From positions 2,445,770 through 2,509,769 of the forward strand of contig BCKC01000003.1 in NCBI GenBank assembly GCA_001600455.1: a stretch of 64,000 bases of DNA, given 5' to 3'. Made by a program: the position numbers and the translations under genes. The DNA is from Endocalyx cinctus. Its lineage: Eukaryota > Ascomycota > Sordariomycetes > Amphisphaeriales > Apiosporaceae. The notes beneath the pieces are model-generated. The model was not told where the DNA came from, made no database searches, and was given only the letters and a program-made list of their open reading frames with translations. Positions 21,441 through 35,600 of this stretch are shown piece after piece (the first letter of the stretch is position 1; every line of letters starts with the position of its first letter).

Positions 21441-23847
21441 GTCAATGACGTAATTGTTAGTAGCTATGGACGGAAGGACAGTGTTAATTTATAAGCGACT
21501 CAAAAGAATATACGACCAAAGTACTTTAAGGAGTAAAAAGGAATAAAAATAAGAGAAGATATTTGATATTGAATGGTTGTGATACGTGGAATGATGATTT
21601 GTTCTTGGACGTTAGTTGGATAATGGTAATGATGGTTATGAGAAAGAAAATGAGAAAATTAGAAATAGAGAGAATGTGAGCTTTGAGGAGCAAAGGTAAG
21701 AAGGTGAGGTCGGTCAAGCTTCATGCGCGCATCTCACGGATAGCAACGCAAGCCAATCAGAAAGCATGACGGACCGGGAAAACAATAAAGAAACGACCTC
21801 CTGTGTAGCTCACGTAACCTTGACACATAAGATGAACTAGGATACGGCTATCGGCCTTTTATTCTTAAAGTGAAGTACAGTATTCTTGCTTGCTTCCGAT
21901 CTCCAGTCTACTATTATGGATAGTAATCAATATGGATCCTAGGGAAAAAATGAGGGGAAACGGCATATTCCACCCATTCCATCCTGTTATAATGAACGGT
22001 GAAATCATTTCTCATAAGTTCCTGTTACCTGATTTCGTTTTTTTTTTTAGCCTGGAAGAATATGTTTTATCCCGTCGATCAAGATTGTTGTTAACCCTAT
22101 ACAGTACTTGTACTTTTCGATTGCCGAGAGAATATGTGTGTGCAACGCTTTAAGTAGCCCTCACGGATTTATTGTTTTAGCTTCACCGTCCAAAGTTTAA
22201 AAAAACAGTAAAGTTTATGAAATGATTAATCAGCGTGCTTAGGTAAACATTTTGCAATATCCTAAGGTTAGATGTTACTTACCGTAGGAAGATGCTCATC
22301 TTGATATCTACTTCTTCCTTCTTCGGTCATTCAATTAAGTACCTTACATCCTAGACGACGTAGATCTTAACTTCCTTCTTTATCCTTTTCAATTTGATGT
22401 AAGTTTTCCTACACGTTTAACGCCATAGAAGAATAGTTGCATAAGAGGCAAGCTTTATAGGATCGGGGAGGCGTTCTCGTGGCTGTTCACCTGGTGATAG
22501 GCGTGACAAAATATACCAAGTATCCATTAATCAACATAACCGGAGTTACTCTTCCTCTTGCTATATACCACTAAGATCTGAAGAAGCAAATTTTCATACT
22601 ACCCACGCAGCCACGCATCATTTCACATTTAGACCACTTTCAACAACTAGCGTTTAGCCACTGATAGATATACTACTAGACTATATACAGCCGCCACCCA
22701 GCTTAGAAGATCCTGCATGTAGAAGATCTCGTGTTTCCTTTCGAATCCTCCCTCCCCCTTTCGATGGGATAGGAGAGCTACCAAAGGTATTATTTGATAT
22801 CGCCTTTATGTCCGGCTATAATCTATATCAATATAGCGTGAAATGAGATTCAGATATATATGATCATGTTGGAGTAAATCACCTAGGGAAAAAGGTCAAT
22901 TATGAGAGCTCGCAATCGGGCAGAATCAGTGCTGCAAAGGGAACGTTTCCTCGAACGATCTGATTAAGGATTGGAGATCTTCCAAGACTTCCTTCACAGG
23001 AATACGAGATCTCTCTGGAACTTTTCGAACTGATGCGGCCATTGATACTCGTAGAGGGTGAGACGGTATCGTGATTGACCGCGGCCAATCTCATTCTGAC
23101 CCCTTCTTGTAATACAATTGATCCTGTTAACAAGGGCACTCGCTGATCACCATCATACACGAAAAGCCGGTTCTCAAGTCTGATACATCCTCATAAGGCG
23201 ATAGTTTCAAACTTATTATAATAATTGCCTAGAGATAAATTATTCCAAAGGGTAGTGTTCAAGCCGTACCTACCTCGCTTCAATGTATCAAGGAGATCCT
23301 CTAATAGTGCTATGTTTGAAAGAACTAGTGGACGATACATAGATCAAGAAGATCATGATGACAGCGAAGTGAATCTTTCACTTGTCCTCAGAATGTCTCG
23401 CATAATATACCTCTGAAGTGTCAACGCGACCCAGAACATTGAAACCTACCATCAAGGAAAACCTTAGGACTACATTGTAGCAAAATGACTATATTCCTAT
23501 CGATGAAAACAGTTTTCGGATTTCGGACATCAAAATAAGTCCATGCTTACAAATGGTATGTAAAATTGATGCCAAGGAAAAATTAAAGGGGGGGAAAGGA
23601 AGGGGGTATCTCCAATATACAAGTACGCACGCAAGTTCAGTCAATCAATATCATGAAGAGGTTGATTTATAAGCTATAATATATGGAATTATTGTAAGGG
23701 AGGAGAATGAGGCGAGTAGGAAGCATAAATAATAAGGGCTGCGACTGAGTCGCAGTGTATGCTATGGTGCTGGACTTTAGCAACAAACCGCAGACATTTT
23801 TAAAGAAGGCAGCGATCCTGATCACGCAATAATTATAAATCAATAAA
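21441..23847. other. intergenic region
   Basis: 2.4 kb, AT-rich. Frames of 60-90 residues at 22900-23160 (minus) and 23225-23416 (plus) have unremarkable composition and no recognised domain, so I did not call genes. They could be exons or remnants of an old gene. Confidence 0.55.
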
Positions 23848-24834
23848 ATGGTTTCTTTGCAGATAGTACAGAAGTCTAACGCCCACATCGCGAATCTTCC
23901 CAAAGGGCTCGTTGTGCTGTTCATGGGTGCCACAGCCGGCATTGGAGAGAGCACCTTGAAGCAGTTCTCCCGATATGCCCCTAGCCCGCGTATATACAGC
24001 GTCGCACGACCCACAGCGGTCGCTACCCACGAGGAACTACTCGCGACGCTACGCGAATCCAATCCGAAAGCTACCTTTGAGCTAATCACGGCCGATGTGT
24101 CGCTGGTTTCCGAGGTCGACAAGGTCATCAACCTCATCAAGCAGAAAGAATCCAAGCTTGATATGTTGATCATGTCCATGGGGTTCATGGCCTTCGAGGG
24201 GCGCAAGACCACGAGCGAGGGCCTCGAACCGTCCATGTCGACCCGATACTACTCGCGTCACCGAGCCGTGCAAGGGCTGCTTCCGTTGCTAAACAACAGC
24301 CCGAACAGCCCGCGCATCGTATCCGTTCTGGCGGGCGGGTTGGAGGCCACCATGAACGAGGAAGACCTTGACCTGCGGGAGGGGGATCACTGGTCCTTCT
24401 GGAACGCGTCGGTCCACGCCGCCACGATGCACACGCTGACGCTCGAGAGGATTGCGCGCGAGAACCCTCGGCTGAGCATCGTGCACTGGCTTCCGGGTCC
24501 GACGGCAACGAAAGCGCTGGAGCGGGCTAGGAAATCCGGCATGTCCTTTACCAACGAGATGCCCGTCGAGGAGGCCGGCGAGCGTGCTGTTTTCTTGGCC
24601 ACTAACGACCGGTATGCCGTGCAGAGCGGTGGTTTAGTGCCGGTGCCGGCGGAACTGGAGCCTGCGAAGAAGTCAGGGGGTGGTATCTTCCTAGTCAATC
24701 CGAAAGGAGAAATCACCGAAAACGAAGCTGTGCTAGCTGATATGAGGGATAGAGGTGTAGATAAGGTAGTGTGGGATTTCACTGAAAACTTATTTGCTTC
24801 ATGTGTGGGTCCAGCAACAAGCTCTCAGAATTAA
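23848..24834 (+). CDS. short-chain dehydrogenase/reductase-like protein lacking YxxxK
   Basis: Single exon, 328 residues. The nucleotide-binding motif is GATAGIG (27-33) in an N-terminal Rossmann fold, with an acidic TADVS (about 83-87) after strand 4. The strand-5 segment reads RIVSVLAGG, carrying the usual Ser position. No Tyr-x-x-x-Lys follows; the corresponding helix reads FWNASVHAATMHTLTLERIA. This pattern fits a fungal group of SDR-like proteins, often encoded near secondary-metabolism genes, that keep the fold but not the classical catalytic pair. Substrate unknown. The neighbours (disordered nuclear protein, ENA ATPase) do not suggest a pathway. Confidence 0.85.
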   Translation: MVSLQIVQKSNAHIANLPKGLVVLFMGATAGIGESTLKQFSRYAPSPRIYSVARPTAVATHEELLATLRESNPKATFELITADVSLVSEVDKVINLIKQKESKLDMLIMSMGFMAFEGRKTTSEGLEPSMSTRYYSRHRAVQGLLPLLNNSPNSPRIVSVLAGGLEATMNEEDLDLREGDHWSFWNASVHAATMHTLTLERIARENPRLSIVHWLPGPTATKALERARKSGMSFTNEMPVEEAGERAVFLATNDRYAVQSGGLVPVPAELEPAKKSGGGIFLVNPKGEITENEAVLADMRDRGVDKVVWDFTENLFASCVGPATSSQN

Positions 24835-26238
24835 TGAGTGGTAAGTTGCTGCAAAGTTGATCGATTTTCTGTTGGTTAGTTCATGATAAATTCTTACTGG
24901 ATAGTATGAAATGAAAAACTTAGACTAGGGTATGAGAAGAAATAATCATCATTAAAGCTGAAAATATGAACTGTAGTCCTCTAGAAATATCATTATTCAA
25001 GTAACATCAATTCTCATTTATAATTGTCGTCATTAGTCCAACATCATGTCTGTAATACTTTTGAAGATTGTAATATATATTGGTCTCTTGATACGACGTT
25101 AACGTCAAACTCGGCTATCTGCATTCTGTGTGCTGTGGTTCTGAAGCGCAGGCATACGTGCTGCAACGTTCAACTTACATCACCACGAGACAAGCAAATA
25201 ATGAAGGGGTGAAGAGGTCTACGATATCGGAAGCATTCTGATGTAGAGGCTTGCCGATATTGCCGAAAATATGCCTAACATACGCGGAAATAAGTAGGAG
25301 GCAAATTGTTTTCCTATCATGTGCAGTCTCTAGCAATTGCCAAGAATCCGCGTCGTCTTGTCATTTTTAGCTTTTGATAGGGTGAATTTTCATCGATATA
25401 CTTGAAAAAATTTATCATCTTTTAAGCACGCTATTTGCTACTCATTAGCGAGGTTATACCTGTGACTCGGAATTACGGAAGCTTTAACGGCTCTTGACGG
25501 ACTTTTCTCCAGGAGTCAATAACTACAGTATGTTGTGGTGCGAACGTTCTAGAAGCCGAGACCATGCCTAGAAGAGCCAAGGGCTTTAATGGCTTGTGAA
25601 CACTTGGGGCCAAGGCGTAAGGATACTTCGATCAGTCGATATATCCTCTATTACGCGGCGCAAAACGTCGGGTTACCACATACCACCAAGCCTTGCGAAT
25701 GCACTCCCCACAACTAGTCAATTTCGTAGAGCCTCTTCGTGTGGCCTGTTTCTTGGAATATTGACGTATTTTTGCTTGGGATAGGACGCGTGCCAATGTT
25801 ATTGTGGTGCCATTAACCAATCAAATCTTCAATTCGTCCATCGAAGCTACAGCATATGGAAATTCTCGTGGCTTATCATATCTACGAGCTTTTGATCAGT
25901 ATGCCTATGATGCTGCTAAGCTCTTGGGTTTTTCTTGGCCATGACTTGAGATATGGGATAGATCGGCCTTGTTTACCATTGAAGCAGAGCCTTCAGATGT
26001 ACATAAGAGAGACATCCCTTCTGGAAATCCTAAATTATGAGATTAAAAGAGTTCTCCAAATTGTCTACACATGCGACTGAAATCCCGAGCCTTGAAACGG
26101 GAAACGATACTGTCTTTTATGTTATAAGTAGACGTATATGGAATATTCTCCTGGTCAGGTTGTTCCTCGTATGCATTTTTCGGAACCTAGATCCTTGAAT
26201 TACGCCGTATACACAGAGTTGTAGCTCTAGCCTATGAA
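24835..26238. other. intergenic region with the ENA ATPase promoter
   Basis: 1.4 kb between the SDR and the sodium ATPase; no credible gene. It holds four PacC-type GCCAAG hexamers. Confidence 0.65.
25339..25939. promoter_or_regulatory. cluster of PacC-type GCCAAG hexamers upstream of the ENA ATPase
   Basis: GCCAAG at 25339-25344, 25576-25581 and 25609-25614 on the plus strand, and CTTGGC (its complement) at 25934-25939. The pH regulator PacC binds GCCARG, and fungal ENA genes are known alkaline/PacC-responsive targets. The density (four in about 600 bp) is above the one per kb expected by chance. Function is inferred. Confidence 0.45.
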
Positions 26239-29200
26239 ATGGCTGGCGAGTTTGAGCGCCATCCATTTCTGTTATCCGTTGAGGATGTCGTGAAGAGTCT
26301 GGATACAGATGTTGAAAAAGGTCTTTCCTCGGCGAAAGTTGCCGAGCTTCAGCAGAAATACCCGCCGAATGAACTGGATGTTGGTGGTTCCATTCCTTGG
26401 TACAAGATCTTTTTGAGGCAATTGTTCAATGCAATGATTCTTGTGAGTAGACTCCATGTTAGCTTTCTGTCTATTAAATGTTTCTTTGGTCACTAATTAC
26501 AAGACAAGGTTTTGTTCTTTGCTATGGGCCTTAGTTTCGGTATTAAAGATTATGTCGAAGGAGGCGTTCTCTTAGCTGTCATTATTCTTAACGTGTCAAT
26601 TGGGTTCTTTCAGGAGTATGGCGCTGAGAAAAAGATGGACGCCCTTAAAGCCCTCTCTTCCCCAAGTGCTATGGTTATCCGAGATGGAAAGACACAAGTT
26701 ATTCCCAAGTAAGTGGATCGCTTCATCGTAAATCAACGCCAAAATAATCATAATAATAATAACTTGGCTGACTTTTGGTAGTGGTCAAGTTGTACCCGGA
26801 GAAATCGTTATGTTGAAGATGGGTGATACCATCCCTGCCGACGTCCGGGTTTTCGAAGCCATGAATCTATCTGCCGACGAACAATCGCTCACCGGAGAAT
26901 CTATCCCCGTCGAAAAGATCGTGGAGCCTCTAGAGGATGAAGAGCTGGGCATTGGAGATCGCGTGAATATAGCTTATGGTACGACTACGGTTCGGAAGGG
27001 CCGTGGCCGAGGTGTCGTGATAGCCACTGGAATGCAAACCGAGGTCGGTAAGATTGCTGCCTCGACGGCTAAGAAGCATCGTAAAGCCGGACGGTCGATG
27101 AGTTATAAGAAATACGGAAAGCGACAGCCAATTATTGGTCTTACAAAACGTATCTATGACTTCTTCGGCAAGTTCCTTGGCCTCACCGAAGGAACGCCGC
27201 TGCAGATCAAGTTGTCGAAATTGGCCTATATGCTGTTCGGATGCGCCCTCCTGCTAGCCGTTATCGTGTTTGCTGTGAACAAGTTCAACACGCCACCTGA
27301 GGTTGTCATCTATGCTATCAGTACTGGAATTGCTATCATCCCGGAATCCCTTGTCGCGTAAGTGAAACGGACGACGCTGGTGGATAAGATGGGGGAGAGA
27401 AATCATTGCTAACTCGTCGCATAGGGTTCTAACTATCACCATGGTTGTAGCCGTGACCGTCATGAGAAAAGCCAATGTGGTTGTCCGTGATCTTTCGGCC
27501 CTCGAAGCCCTTGGTGGCGTTACCAACATCTGTTCTGACAAAACCGGCACGTTGACTCAAGGAGCTATGATTGTCAGAAAAGTATGGATACCTGCCAAAT
27601 CGATCTACGCCGTGAAGGATTCTAAGCATCCTAGCGACCCGACCGAGGGCACCGTTACGGTATCAGAAGTAAAAGACCAAACCGAGGAGTCGGAGAAAAA
27701 ACGTGATTTCGACCAAGAGCGAAGCGCAGCTACATTGAAGTTTGATGTACCCGACGAGAAACTGCATCCTAAACCTAAGAATAGTCTCGATGGGGAAAGA
27801 CAAGCCACTATGAACCCGGAGCTCGAAGCTTTCCTTCTTTCTGCTGCCCTATGTAACCTGGCTACCGTGAGAAAGGACCCTGATCCCAAAGACGACCAGC
27901 CTGAATGGCAAGTGACTGGAGAACCTACGGAGATCGCTCTCCAAGTCTTTGCTCATCGCTTCCAGAAAGGGAAGAAATCCACCGAAGCTCAGGGTTGGAA
28001 ACAACTCGCCGAGTTCCCCTTCGACAGCAGTATCAAGCGAATGTCTGTTATCTACGATGGGCCAGGTTTGGATCACAGCATGGTGTTCACAAAAGGGGCG
28101 GTGGAGCGCATCATTGATCTCTGCACCAGCGTCGGTTCCGGAAGCGCCCAAGAACCTATGACAGACGAGTACAAGGAGCGTATCTTGAGTCAGATGAATG
28201 TTTTTGCTAGCCAAGGTCAGCGTGTCCTAGCTATAGCATCTCGGCCTTGGGAAGGAAAATATGAGAAAACCGGCTCCAGCAATCCAGGTGATGACGAGGA
28301 GCTCCGTAAGAGTGTTGAGTCTGATCTCACCCTCCTTGGTTTGGCCGGAATTTACGACCCACCTAGAAGGGAAACTACGCCAGCTATTGCCGAATGTTCT
28401 AGTGCAGGCATTAAGGTGCACATGCTCACAGGTGACCATCCTTCAACCGCCGAGGCTATTGCCAAGGAGGTTGGTATCATTCCACGCAATCTAGGTATTC
28501 TGGGCCACGAAGTAGCAAGCACGGTGGTGCAGAAAGCTAGCGACTTTGACAAACTTTCTGAAGCTGAAATTGATGCCTTACCTGAACTTCCTCTTGTACT
28601 TGCCCGTTGTGCCCCTGATACCAAGACACGCATGATCGAAGCTCTTCGGCGTCGTTCGGCCTACATGGCTATGACTGGAGACGGTGTTAATGATGCCCCT
28701 TCACTTTCGCGCGCGGACGTTGGAATTGCGATGGGTTCCGGATCTGACGTCGCAAAATCTGCGGCCAAGATCGTGTTAACAGACGATAAATTCAACTCCA
28801 TCGTTGCCGCTATCCGCGAGGGTCGTCGAATGTTCGACAATATCCAAAAATTCATTCTTCACTTGCTCACATCCAACGTAGGGGAGGTTATCTTGCTGAT
28901 CGCCGGTCTTGGATTCCAAGACTCATCTGGATTCTCCGTCTTCCCTATTTCACCCCTAGAAATCCTTTGGATCAATCTCATAACTTCGTCATTCCCCGCA
29001 TTTGGCCTCGGTCGTGAACAAGCAGCACGTGATGTGATGCGCAAACCACCACACGACCGAAAGCGCGGCGTCTTCACGAACCAGATTCTTATCGATATGG
29101 TCGTCTACGGTACTCTCATGGGTACTTTGACCTTACTATCGTTCGTAGTTGTGATTTGGGGCGCCAATGATGGACAGTTGGGAGAGAATTGCAACAAATC

Positions 29201-29702
29201 CTACTCGGAATCGTGCATGCCCGTTTTCCGTGCACGAGCGACTGTATTTGCTGAGATCACCTGGCTCATTCTTATCAGTGCTTGGGAATTCAAAAACATC
29301 CGACGATCCATGTTCAGACTAAACCCGGACAGCGAGAGCAAATTCCCACTATTCAAGGACTTGTATGAAAATAAATTCCTTTTTTGGGCTGTCGTCATTG
29401 GTGCATTGAGTGTATTCCCGGTGGTTTATATTCCTGTTGTTAATACGAATGTGTTTAAACACACGGGAATCTCGTGGGAATGGGCTATCGTCGTCGTAGC
29501 GACTATTCTCTTCGTTTCAGGAATGGAACTTTGGAAATTGATCAAGAGAGAGTTCCACCTCCTCGAGGACAAAGCAGTCGTCAGCGGAGCCTTCTCTCAA
29601 GGAAGCGAAGAGGGTGGACGGAAGTTCCACCATACTTTCAGTATGGGAAGTCTAAAGAGTTGGAGGAGTATCGGGAGAAAGGATACCACGGAAAAGAAAT
29701 AA
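26239..29702 (+). CDS. ENA1: ENA-type Na+/K+ exporting P-type ATPase (P2D/IID)
   Basis: Four exons: 26239-26442, 26509-26708, 26782-27357, 27425-29702, joining in frame to 1085 residues. Landmarks: N-terminal cation-ATPase domain; actuator loop with TGES (172-175); the span 4 motif GIAIIPESL just before exon 4; phosphorylation site DKTGT with Asp365; nucleotide-binding domain; hinge TGDGVNDAPS from Thr744; and C-terminal spans (GEVILLIAGLGF, ILWINLITSSFPAFGLG). The IPESL-type span 4 and overall length fit the fungal ENA group, which pumps Na+ or K+ out at the plasma membrane under salt or alkaline stress. A Ca2+ pump is less likely. PacC-type sites lie upstream. Confidence 0.93.
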
Positions 29703-30073
29703 AATTGAAATACTGGGAAGAAAGATAGACAGTTGTAAGATGAATGTTAGGTGGTCTTATCACTCTTAACAAGCGCTATCTAGTCCGAGGGAGATGCTGT
29801 CTAGAATGTTACGGTGCAGAGAGAGGTAGTATTGAGGGGATTATTCGTCTCTTTAAGAGGAAAAGATTCATCTAATAGATACCCGGAAGTGATAATTTTA
29901 GAAAGTAAGATAGTTTTTGAATTTACAAGATTTAGAAAGTTGGGATAAACTTGTCAAAATCATCGTTAGATGAAACGCAATGCAACTCTTTTCTGCAATC
30001 ACCACGCGTTTTACTAGTAAACACACGCTTTTCTAGAAGATTGTGCACAAATACATAAAAAGAGAAATGAGAT

Positions 30074-30101
30074 TATGAGTTATTCAGTATGAGTTATTCA
30101 G
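30074..30101. repeat. 14-bp tandem duplication
   Basis: TATGAGTTATTCAG occurs twice in direct succession. Confidence 0.9.
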
Positions 30102-30422
30102 GATCATATGCTTGCATTAGGGTCTCGTAAGAAAATATGAAAATACAAGATAATCATCCATGGATGGAAGTAATCAAGTTCCAGACGGCCTGACGGCCAA
30201 ACAGCCGGACAGTTTACACATTAAATTGTGCCACACCTACTGCGCCACATTTAGATATGGCGCTTCACCCAATTCTACGCTAAGGGACCCCGGGACCTTA
30301 GTAAGTGGTCCAGCTTCGTGTCGTGTTCAATTAATTTATTCCTACCGCGAACTGCCCCCTAAGCTTGGGTCGATCTCCTTACTTTAACCACCAACTTCAA
30401 TCCACTCCTTTACTTTAATTAA

Positions 30423-30470
30423 TTATTCTCTTCTCAATCGTCAACTTATTCTCTTCTCAATCGTCAACTT
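30423..30470. repeat. 23-bp tandem duplication in the DPM1 leader
   Basis: A pyrimidine-rich 23-bp unit containing TTCTCTTCTCAATCGTCAAC is repeated perfectly about 2.1 times, ending 71 bp before the DPM1 ATG. Confidence 0.9.
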
Positions 30471-30541
30471 TGAATCCGATTCACTTTATTCTCTCTTCTT
30501 TATTTATTTTATTTGTAATTAATAACCCCCCGTACCTGAAA

Positions 30542-31418
<877 letters not shown>

Positions 31419-31707
31419 AGAAACTGGAAACACTATATTAAAGAGTCACGTCTACAGGGTTAAGCTTTAAGTAGGAGTCCTGGCGTTGGACGGATCGGGC
31501 ATGTGTACAACAACAAAAAGAACAAAAGAATAATAATCTTGAAATGTCAAGATATCCTGCTACAAAATCTACAATGGCATTTTCACAGACGACATGGCAC
31601 AGAACCCGCTCCCCGTCTCAAAAATTTAATAAATTGACTCTAGAGTTAATTCTTTTTTTTTTTCTTAATTGTGATAAATTTACGGTGCCCCTTATTTTCT
31701 GAATAGC

Positions 31708-32686
31708 CTACATATTGCGACCACCAGTCACCATGATCGTCTGACCCGTCACATAAGAAAACAAGGGACTGCAGACGGCCAAAATTGCGCTCGCGGCCTC
31801 CGACGGCGCTCCGGGTCTCCGCAGGGGAATATCTGCATACATGAGGGGGCCCGCCTTCTTAGTCTGCGCCTCAGGAATGCCAACGCTGATCTTCTCGCCT
31901 CCAGGGCCCGTAACAAACGCTCCATTTTCCTTCGCCTGGGTGAGCCTGGTCTGGATATGTCCGAAAGCGACGGTATTAGCTCTGACGCCGAACTGGGGGC
32001 CCCATTCCTTAGCGATCGCCTTAGTCATGCCGGCGACGCCCGCTTTGGCCAGGGAGTAGTTGATCTGACCCGCGTTACCGTGGATGCCGCTGGTGCTGCT
32101 AATGTTGACGATGTTGCGGGGCTCGCCGTCGCGCACGCGGAAGTAGGGTGCGGCTTCGCGCACCAGCTTGAAGGGCGCCGTCCCGTGCAGCGCCACGATC
32201 GTGTCCCACTGCTTGTCCGTCATCTTGTGGATCACCCCGTCCCATGTGTAGCCGGCGTTGTTGACGATGATGTGGATCTTGCCGCCCCCGAACTCGGCCG
32301 CCCGGGCCACGAGTTTCTTCGGATACTCCGCGTCCAATATGTCGCCCGGGACGGCGATCGCGCTCCCTCCCGAGGCGTTTATCTCCGCTGCTACGGATTC
32401 CGCCTTTCCTGTTACGAGAAGAATTCGTTTTTAGTTATGCATTCTTGATCCCGTATTGCCCTTCAACCAAATTGGTTTTGTAGATTATTAAACGATACCA
32501 CGAGAGTAATTCAATCATACCTGCATCAATGTCGGAGATAACGACCTTCGCGCCCTCGTTCGCGAATAACCGCGCTGCTTCCGCCCCAATCCCTTGTCCG
32601 CTACCAGTTATAATGGCAGTTTGTCCCGCCAGCATACCCTTCGGGTAGTTCAGGTGAGCTGCTATTTTGGCTACCCGTTCGGCCAT
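31708..32686 (-). CDS. short-chain dehydrogenase/reductase, classical type
   Basis: Two exons, 32686-32521 and 32408-31708, intron 112 bp (GTATGA...AACAG), 288 residues. TGSGQGIG (27-34) binds the cofactor; SDID (51-54) after strand 2 carries an acid that favours NAD(H). NNAG is at 105-108, catalytic Ser at 159/160 (NISSTSG), and YSLAK gives Tyr173 and Lys177. The C-terminus has GQTIMVTGGRNM, typical of FabG/3-ketoacyl-ACP reductase-like or sugar-dehydrogenase-like SDRs. The loop at 215-245 is longer than in FabG. Substrate unknown. It converges on DPM1 with about 290 bp between, probably by chance. Confidence 0.9.
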
Positions 32687-35600
32687 CTTAACACCCTTTA
32701 TCTCTTCGTCTCTTCGTCTTCTTTAAAATTGACCAGGGGTGGTATACGGACAAACTCTAGGATTGCTGGAATCGTCTCGTGTTCTTTTCTTTATTTATTC
32801 CTTTATTTTATTTTCAATTGTCGACAAAGATAATGATAGCTATTACAGGAGTATGTACAGACTAGATTGCTTGAGAGCACCTTTATGATAGTATTGGAGA
32901 GGAAATCCATTGATCACACCGCACAGCTACCCCAAATATCTCAACCCCAGACACCAACCCTGCCGAGGTTCCCCGCCAATTTCGGTCAAATCGACTCCCA
33001 GTAAACGTATCGCCGACTCTTTTTTTTTTTTCTTGACCCTTACTTTCACTTACACGTTATAACCTAGGTAAGTATATCTCGTATGCTTTAACCACTCATT
33101 AATAGCTCCCGAGGTCCATCGGAAATATGCTTTAAAGAATGAAAGCCAAGTACTACATAAAAACGCCATCTAAAAAGTTAACCAAATCTTCTGTGGCCTC
33201 AGACACTTAATTATTGAGTATCGAATATTTGGTTAGTAATTAGATAGAACAAGAAGGTTAATAACCAATGAAGGACTGTTATGCTCTTAAACTCTACTAC
33301 TTCCCAACTGCTGGGCTCTGTCTACGTAACTAAGCTTACTCTAGAATCCCACGTACACCCAACTCTTACATAAAATCGCCGTGAAGCACCAAGTGTGAGA
33401 TACGTTGGAGTGCGTAGCGGTGAAACATCAGTATAGTTTAAGAGCCTAATAATTATTTTTAATTCGTGACCTCCATATTCTATCAATGAGGTGGATGACT
33501 CCCCTTTATATAGACGTGCTTCGCTTAAGCTACACTCGGGATAGCTATAGGTGAGCAGCTAAAACAAGTCGACGAACTAATATTCCTAATAGTAAGCCAA
33601 ACTTGCAAGCCGAACTCTATCAAACTCGGTTTTCATCTTCCGCTGAAATGATTATTCTGTTTTATAGTAAATTATATGATCATAAGAACTGCGCCGACCT
33701 TTTGTCTCTTGCTTAATTCATGGCTCGTGTTACTTTCAAAAGAGACACGAAGCATTAAGTTGATGGAGTTCAGCAGGTAAATGCAATACGCTTATAAAGA
33801 TAGAGGAATGTAACTTTATATCGAACTTCAATCTTCTGTTTCTTCCCCAGAGCGGGTGGAAAGCATGTACTTATGTTAACGAATGTTGCGTTAACAAGTG
33901 CCAGTGGAGCCCAAGCTAATTAATCCCAGAAGTTATGAATTGCCTCCTCTGAGCGTTTACGATGATATCGTAAGAACATACCATGTTATTCATCTTGGGA
34001 GGGCCTAAAGGACTAGGTTTGTTTAGCTACACCAACTCGCTAAAAATCCAAAGTGATATAGTGTAGGAGTGACGAGTAATGAGTTCTCGTCTATTTAAAG
34101 AGCTCAAAACTTGCTGTTTGAGTGGGAAAGCTGGTTTGAAAGTGATTTTATAGCGTATTGGCGGTAGTCGAACGAAGCTTATCAAGACAGCAGCAGATTG
34201 CCGAACAGATTCTTCGGTTTTTCTTTCTCGGTCGTAAATGTAATCTATCGCGTTAACATAAAAACCGGACTTGCATGACTGAATAATACTGGACAATATA
34301 GAGGATGGCCGCCGCTTGGCAATCATCTTATCGTCGCTCTTTTGAGACTCTTCCGCCGTTCTCCACCGGGGCTGTACCTATTCCTACTAGAAATAAGACT
34401 TTCATCAGTGCGTTCATCCCAGATCTCATGAAGAGTTATGATCTGGTAAGAATAAAACGATCAATCCCATACAATTAGAATTGTAAACCAGAATAGTTGT
34501 TAGGTACGACAGTATCGAGCTAACTGTTAGATCGTATCATTAACAAGACAATTTGATAATATGGATAATATATGAAAGAATGGCGAACCAAATAATTTAC
34601 ACCATTGGGCTGGAAAGACTGCTCACTTACTCATAGATAGCTACTCTGTAGGATAACGTATACTTTCCATAGCCTTTGGGCTTCTCGCTCCTCCCGCCAA
34701 GAACCATAATTTCGCCGATAAATAAAAATTCGATCCGATTTTTGGAGCGAGAAACTTACACAGTAAATAATCTCTTCGTTCATAGAGTCATAAACACTTA
34801 TTCATTATCGCAAGGTTGTCTCCTTATACCTCATTTTCCCCTCAACCGTTCTTCATCTAGTTGTCTGACCCTGGCGGGTACGGTCACTGTATCCACCTAT
34901 CCTCTCCATATCTAAGATCACACGCTGATTATCCTGACCTGTGAATACCTTCTCAGGATTCCGATGCCACGGCAGTCGCGCGTGCTCCACTGCGCTTTAT
35001 ATGTAGACGAGCCCTATTCCTTGCTACATATATGTTTAATAGAAATCTTGTTCTTCCCCAGTTTCCTGTCCGAGCGCGATTGTTTTAACCTAATCACGGG
35101 TGTTATTTAATCCTGGTGTAGTTTTCGGCCGAAGAGATGCCTCGCTTAGTTATGAAGAGAGATAATTGTATCTTAAATAAACCTATTCTCTTAACCTACC
35201 TATTATGCATATTTCATCTCACCATGAGCTCTAAATCTTGCTTTAGAACCCTGCATCGTTAATCGTATATAATCCTTCAATCAAAAACACAATTATTCAT
35301 ACTGCAATCATATGCTTCCTCCTCGGAATCAGGCTTTCATCATAGTACACTAACCAAAAAGATACCCTGGTCCTCGTTATATCCGGCAGAGTAACTTCAA
35401 AGTTACCATGGTATTGTACCTTACCGATTCCAGATCTTAAGATCTTGGCCAAGCGCCTAGGGGCTTGTCGACTTTAAGTAGAGTAAATAGTTTATTTTCA
35501 TCACGATAATGCAATACCACCTTCCCACTCAGTAAAGCTTCCCGGCGGTATATGTAGTCGATTTACAATGGCATTGCCTACCTCCATTTTCAAGTCAGAA

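Larger units (their letters stand above)
29703..30541. other. intergenic region, ENA 3' flank and DPM1 promoter
   Basis: No gene seen. Contains two small tandem duplications, at 30074-30101 and 30423-30470; the latter probably lies in the DPM1 promoter or leader. Confidence 0.6.

Noticed and set aside
22900..23416. Two short frames (86 codons minus, 63 codons plus)
   Set aside because: No initiation context, domain or splice partner found; opposite strands; treated as non-coding.
34027..34326. 99-codon minus-strand frame in the 32.7-35.8 kb spacer
   Set aside because: Composition is unremarkable and nothing recognisable; random open frame in AT-rich DNA is likely.
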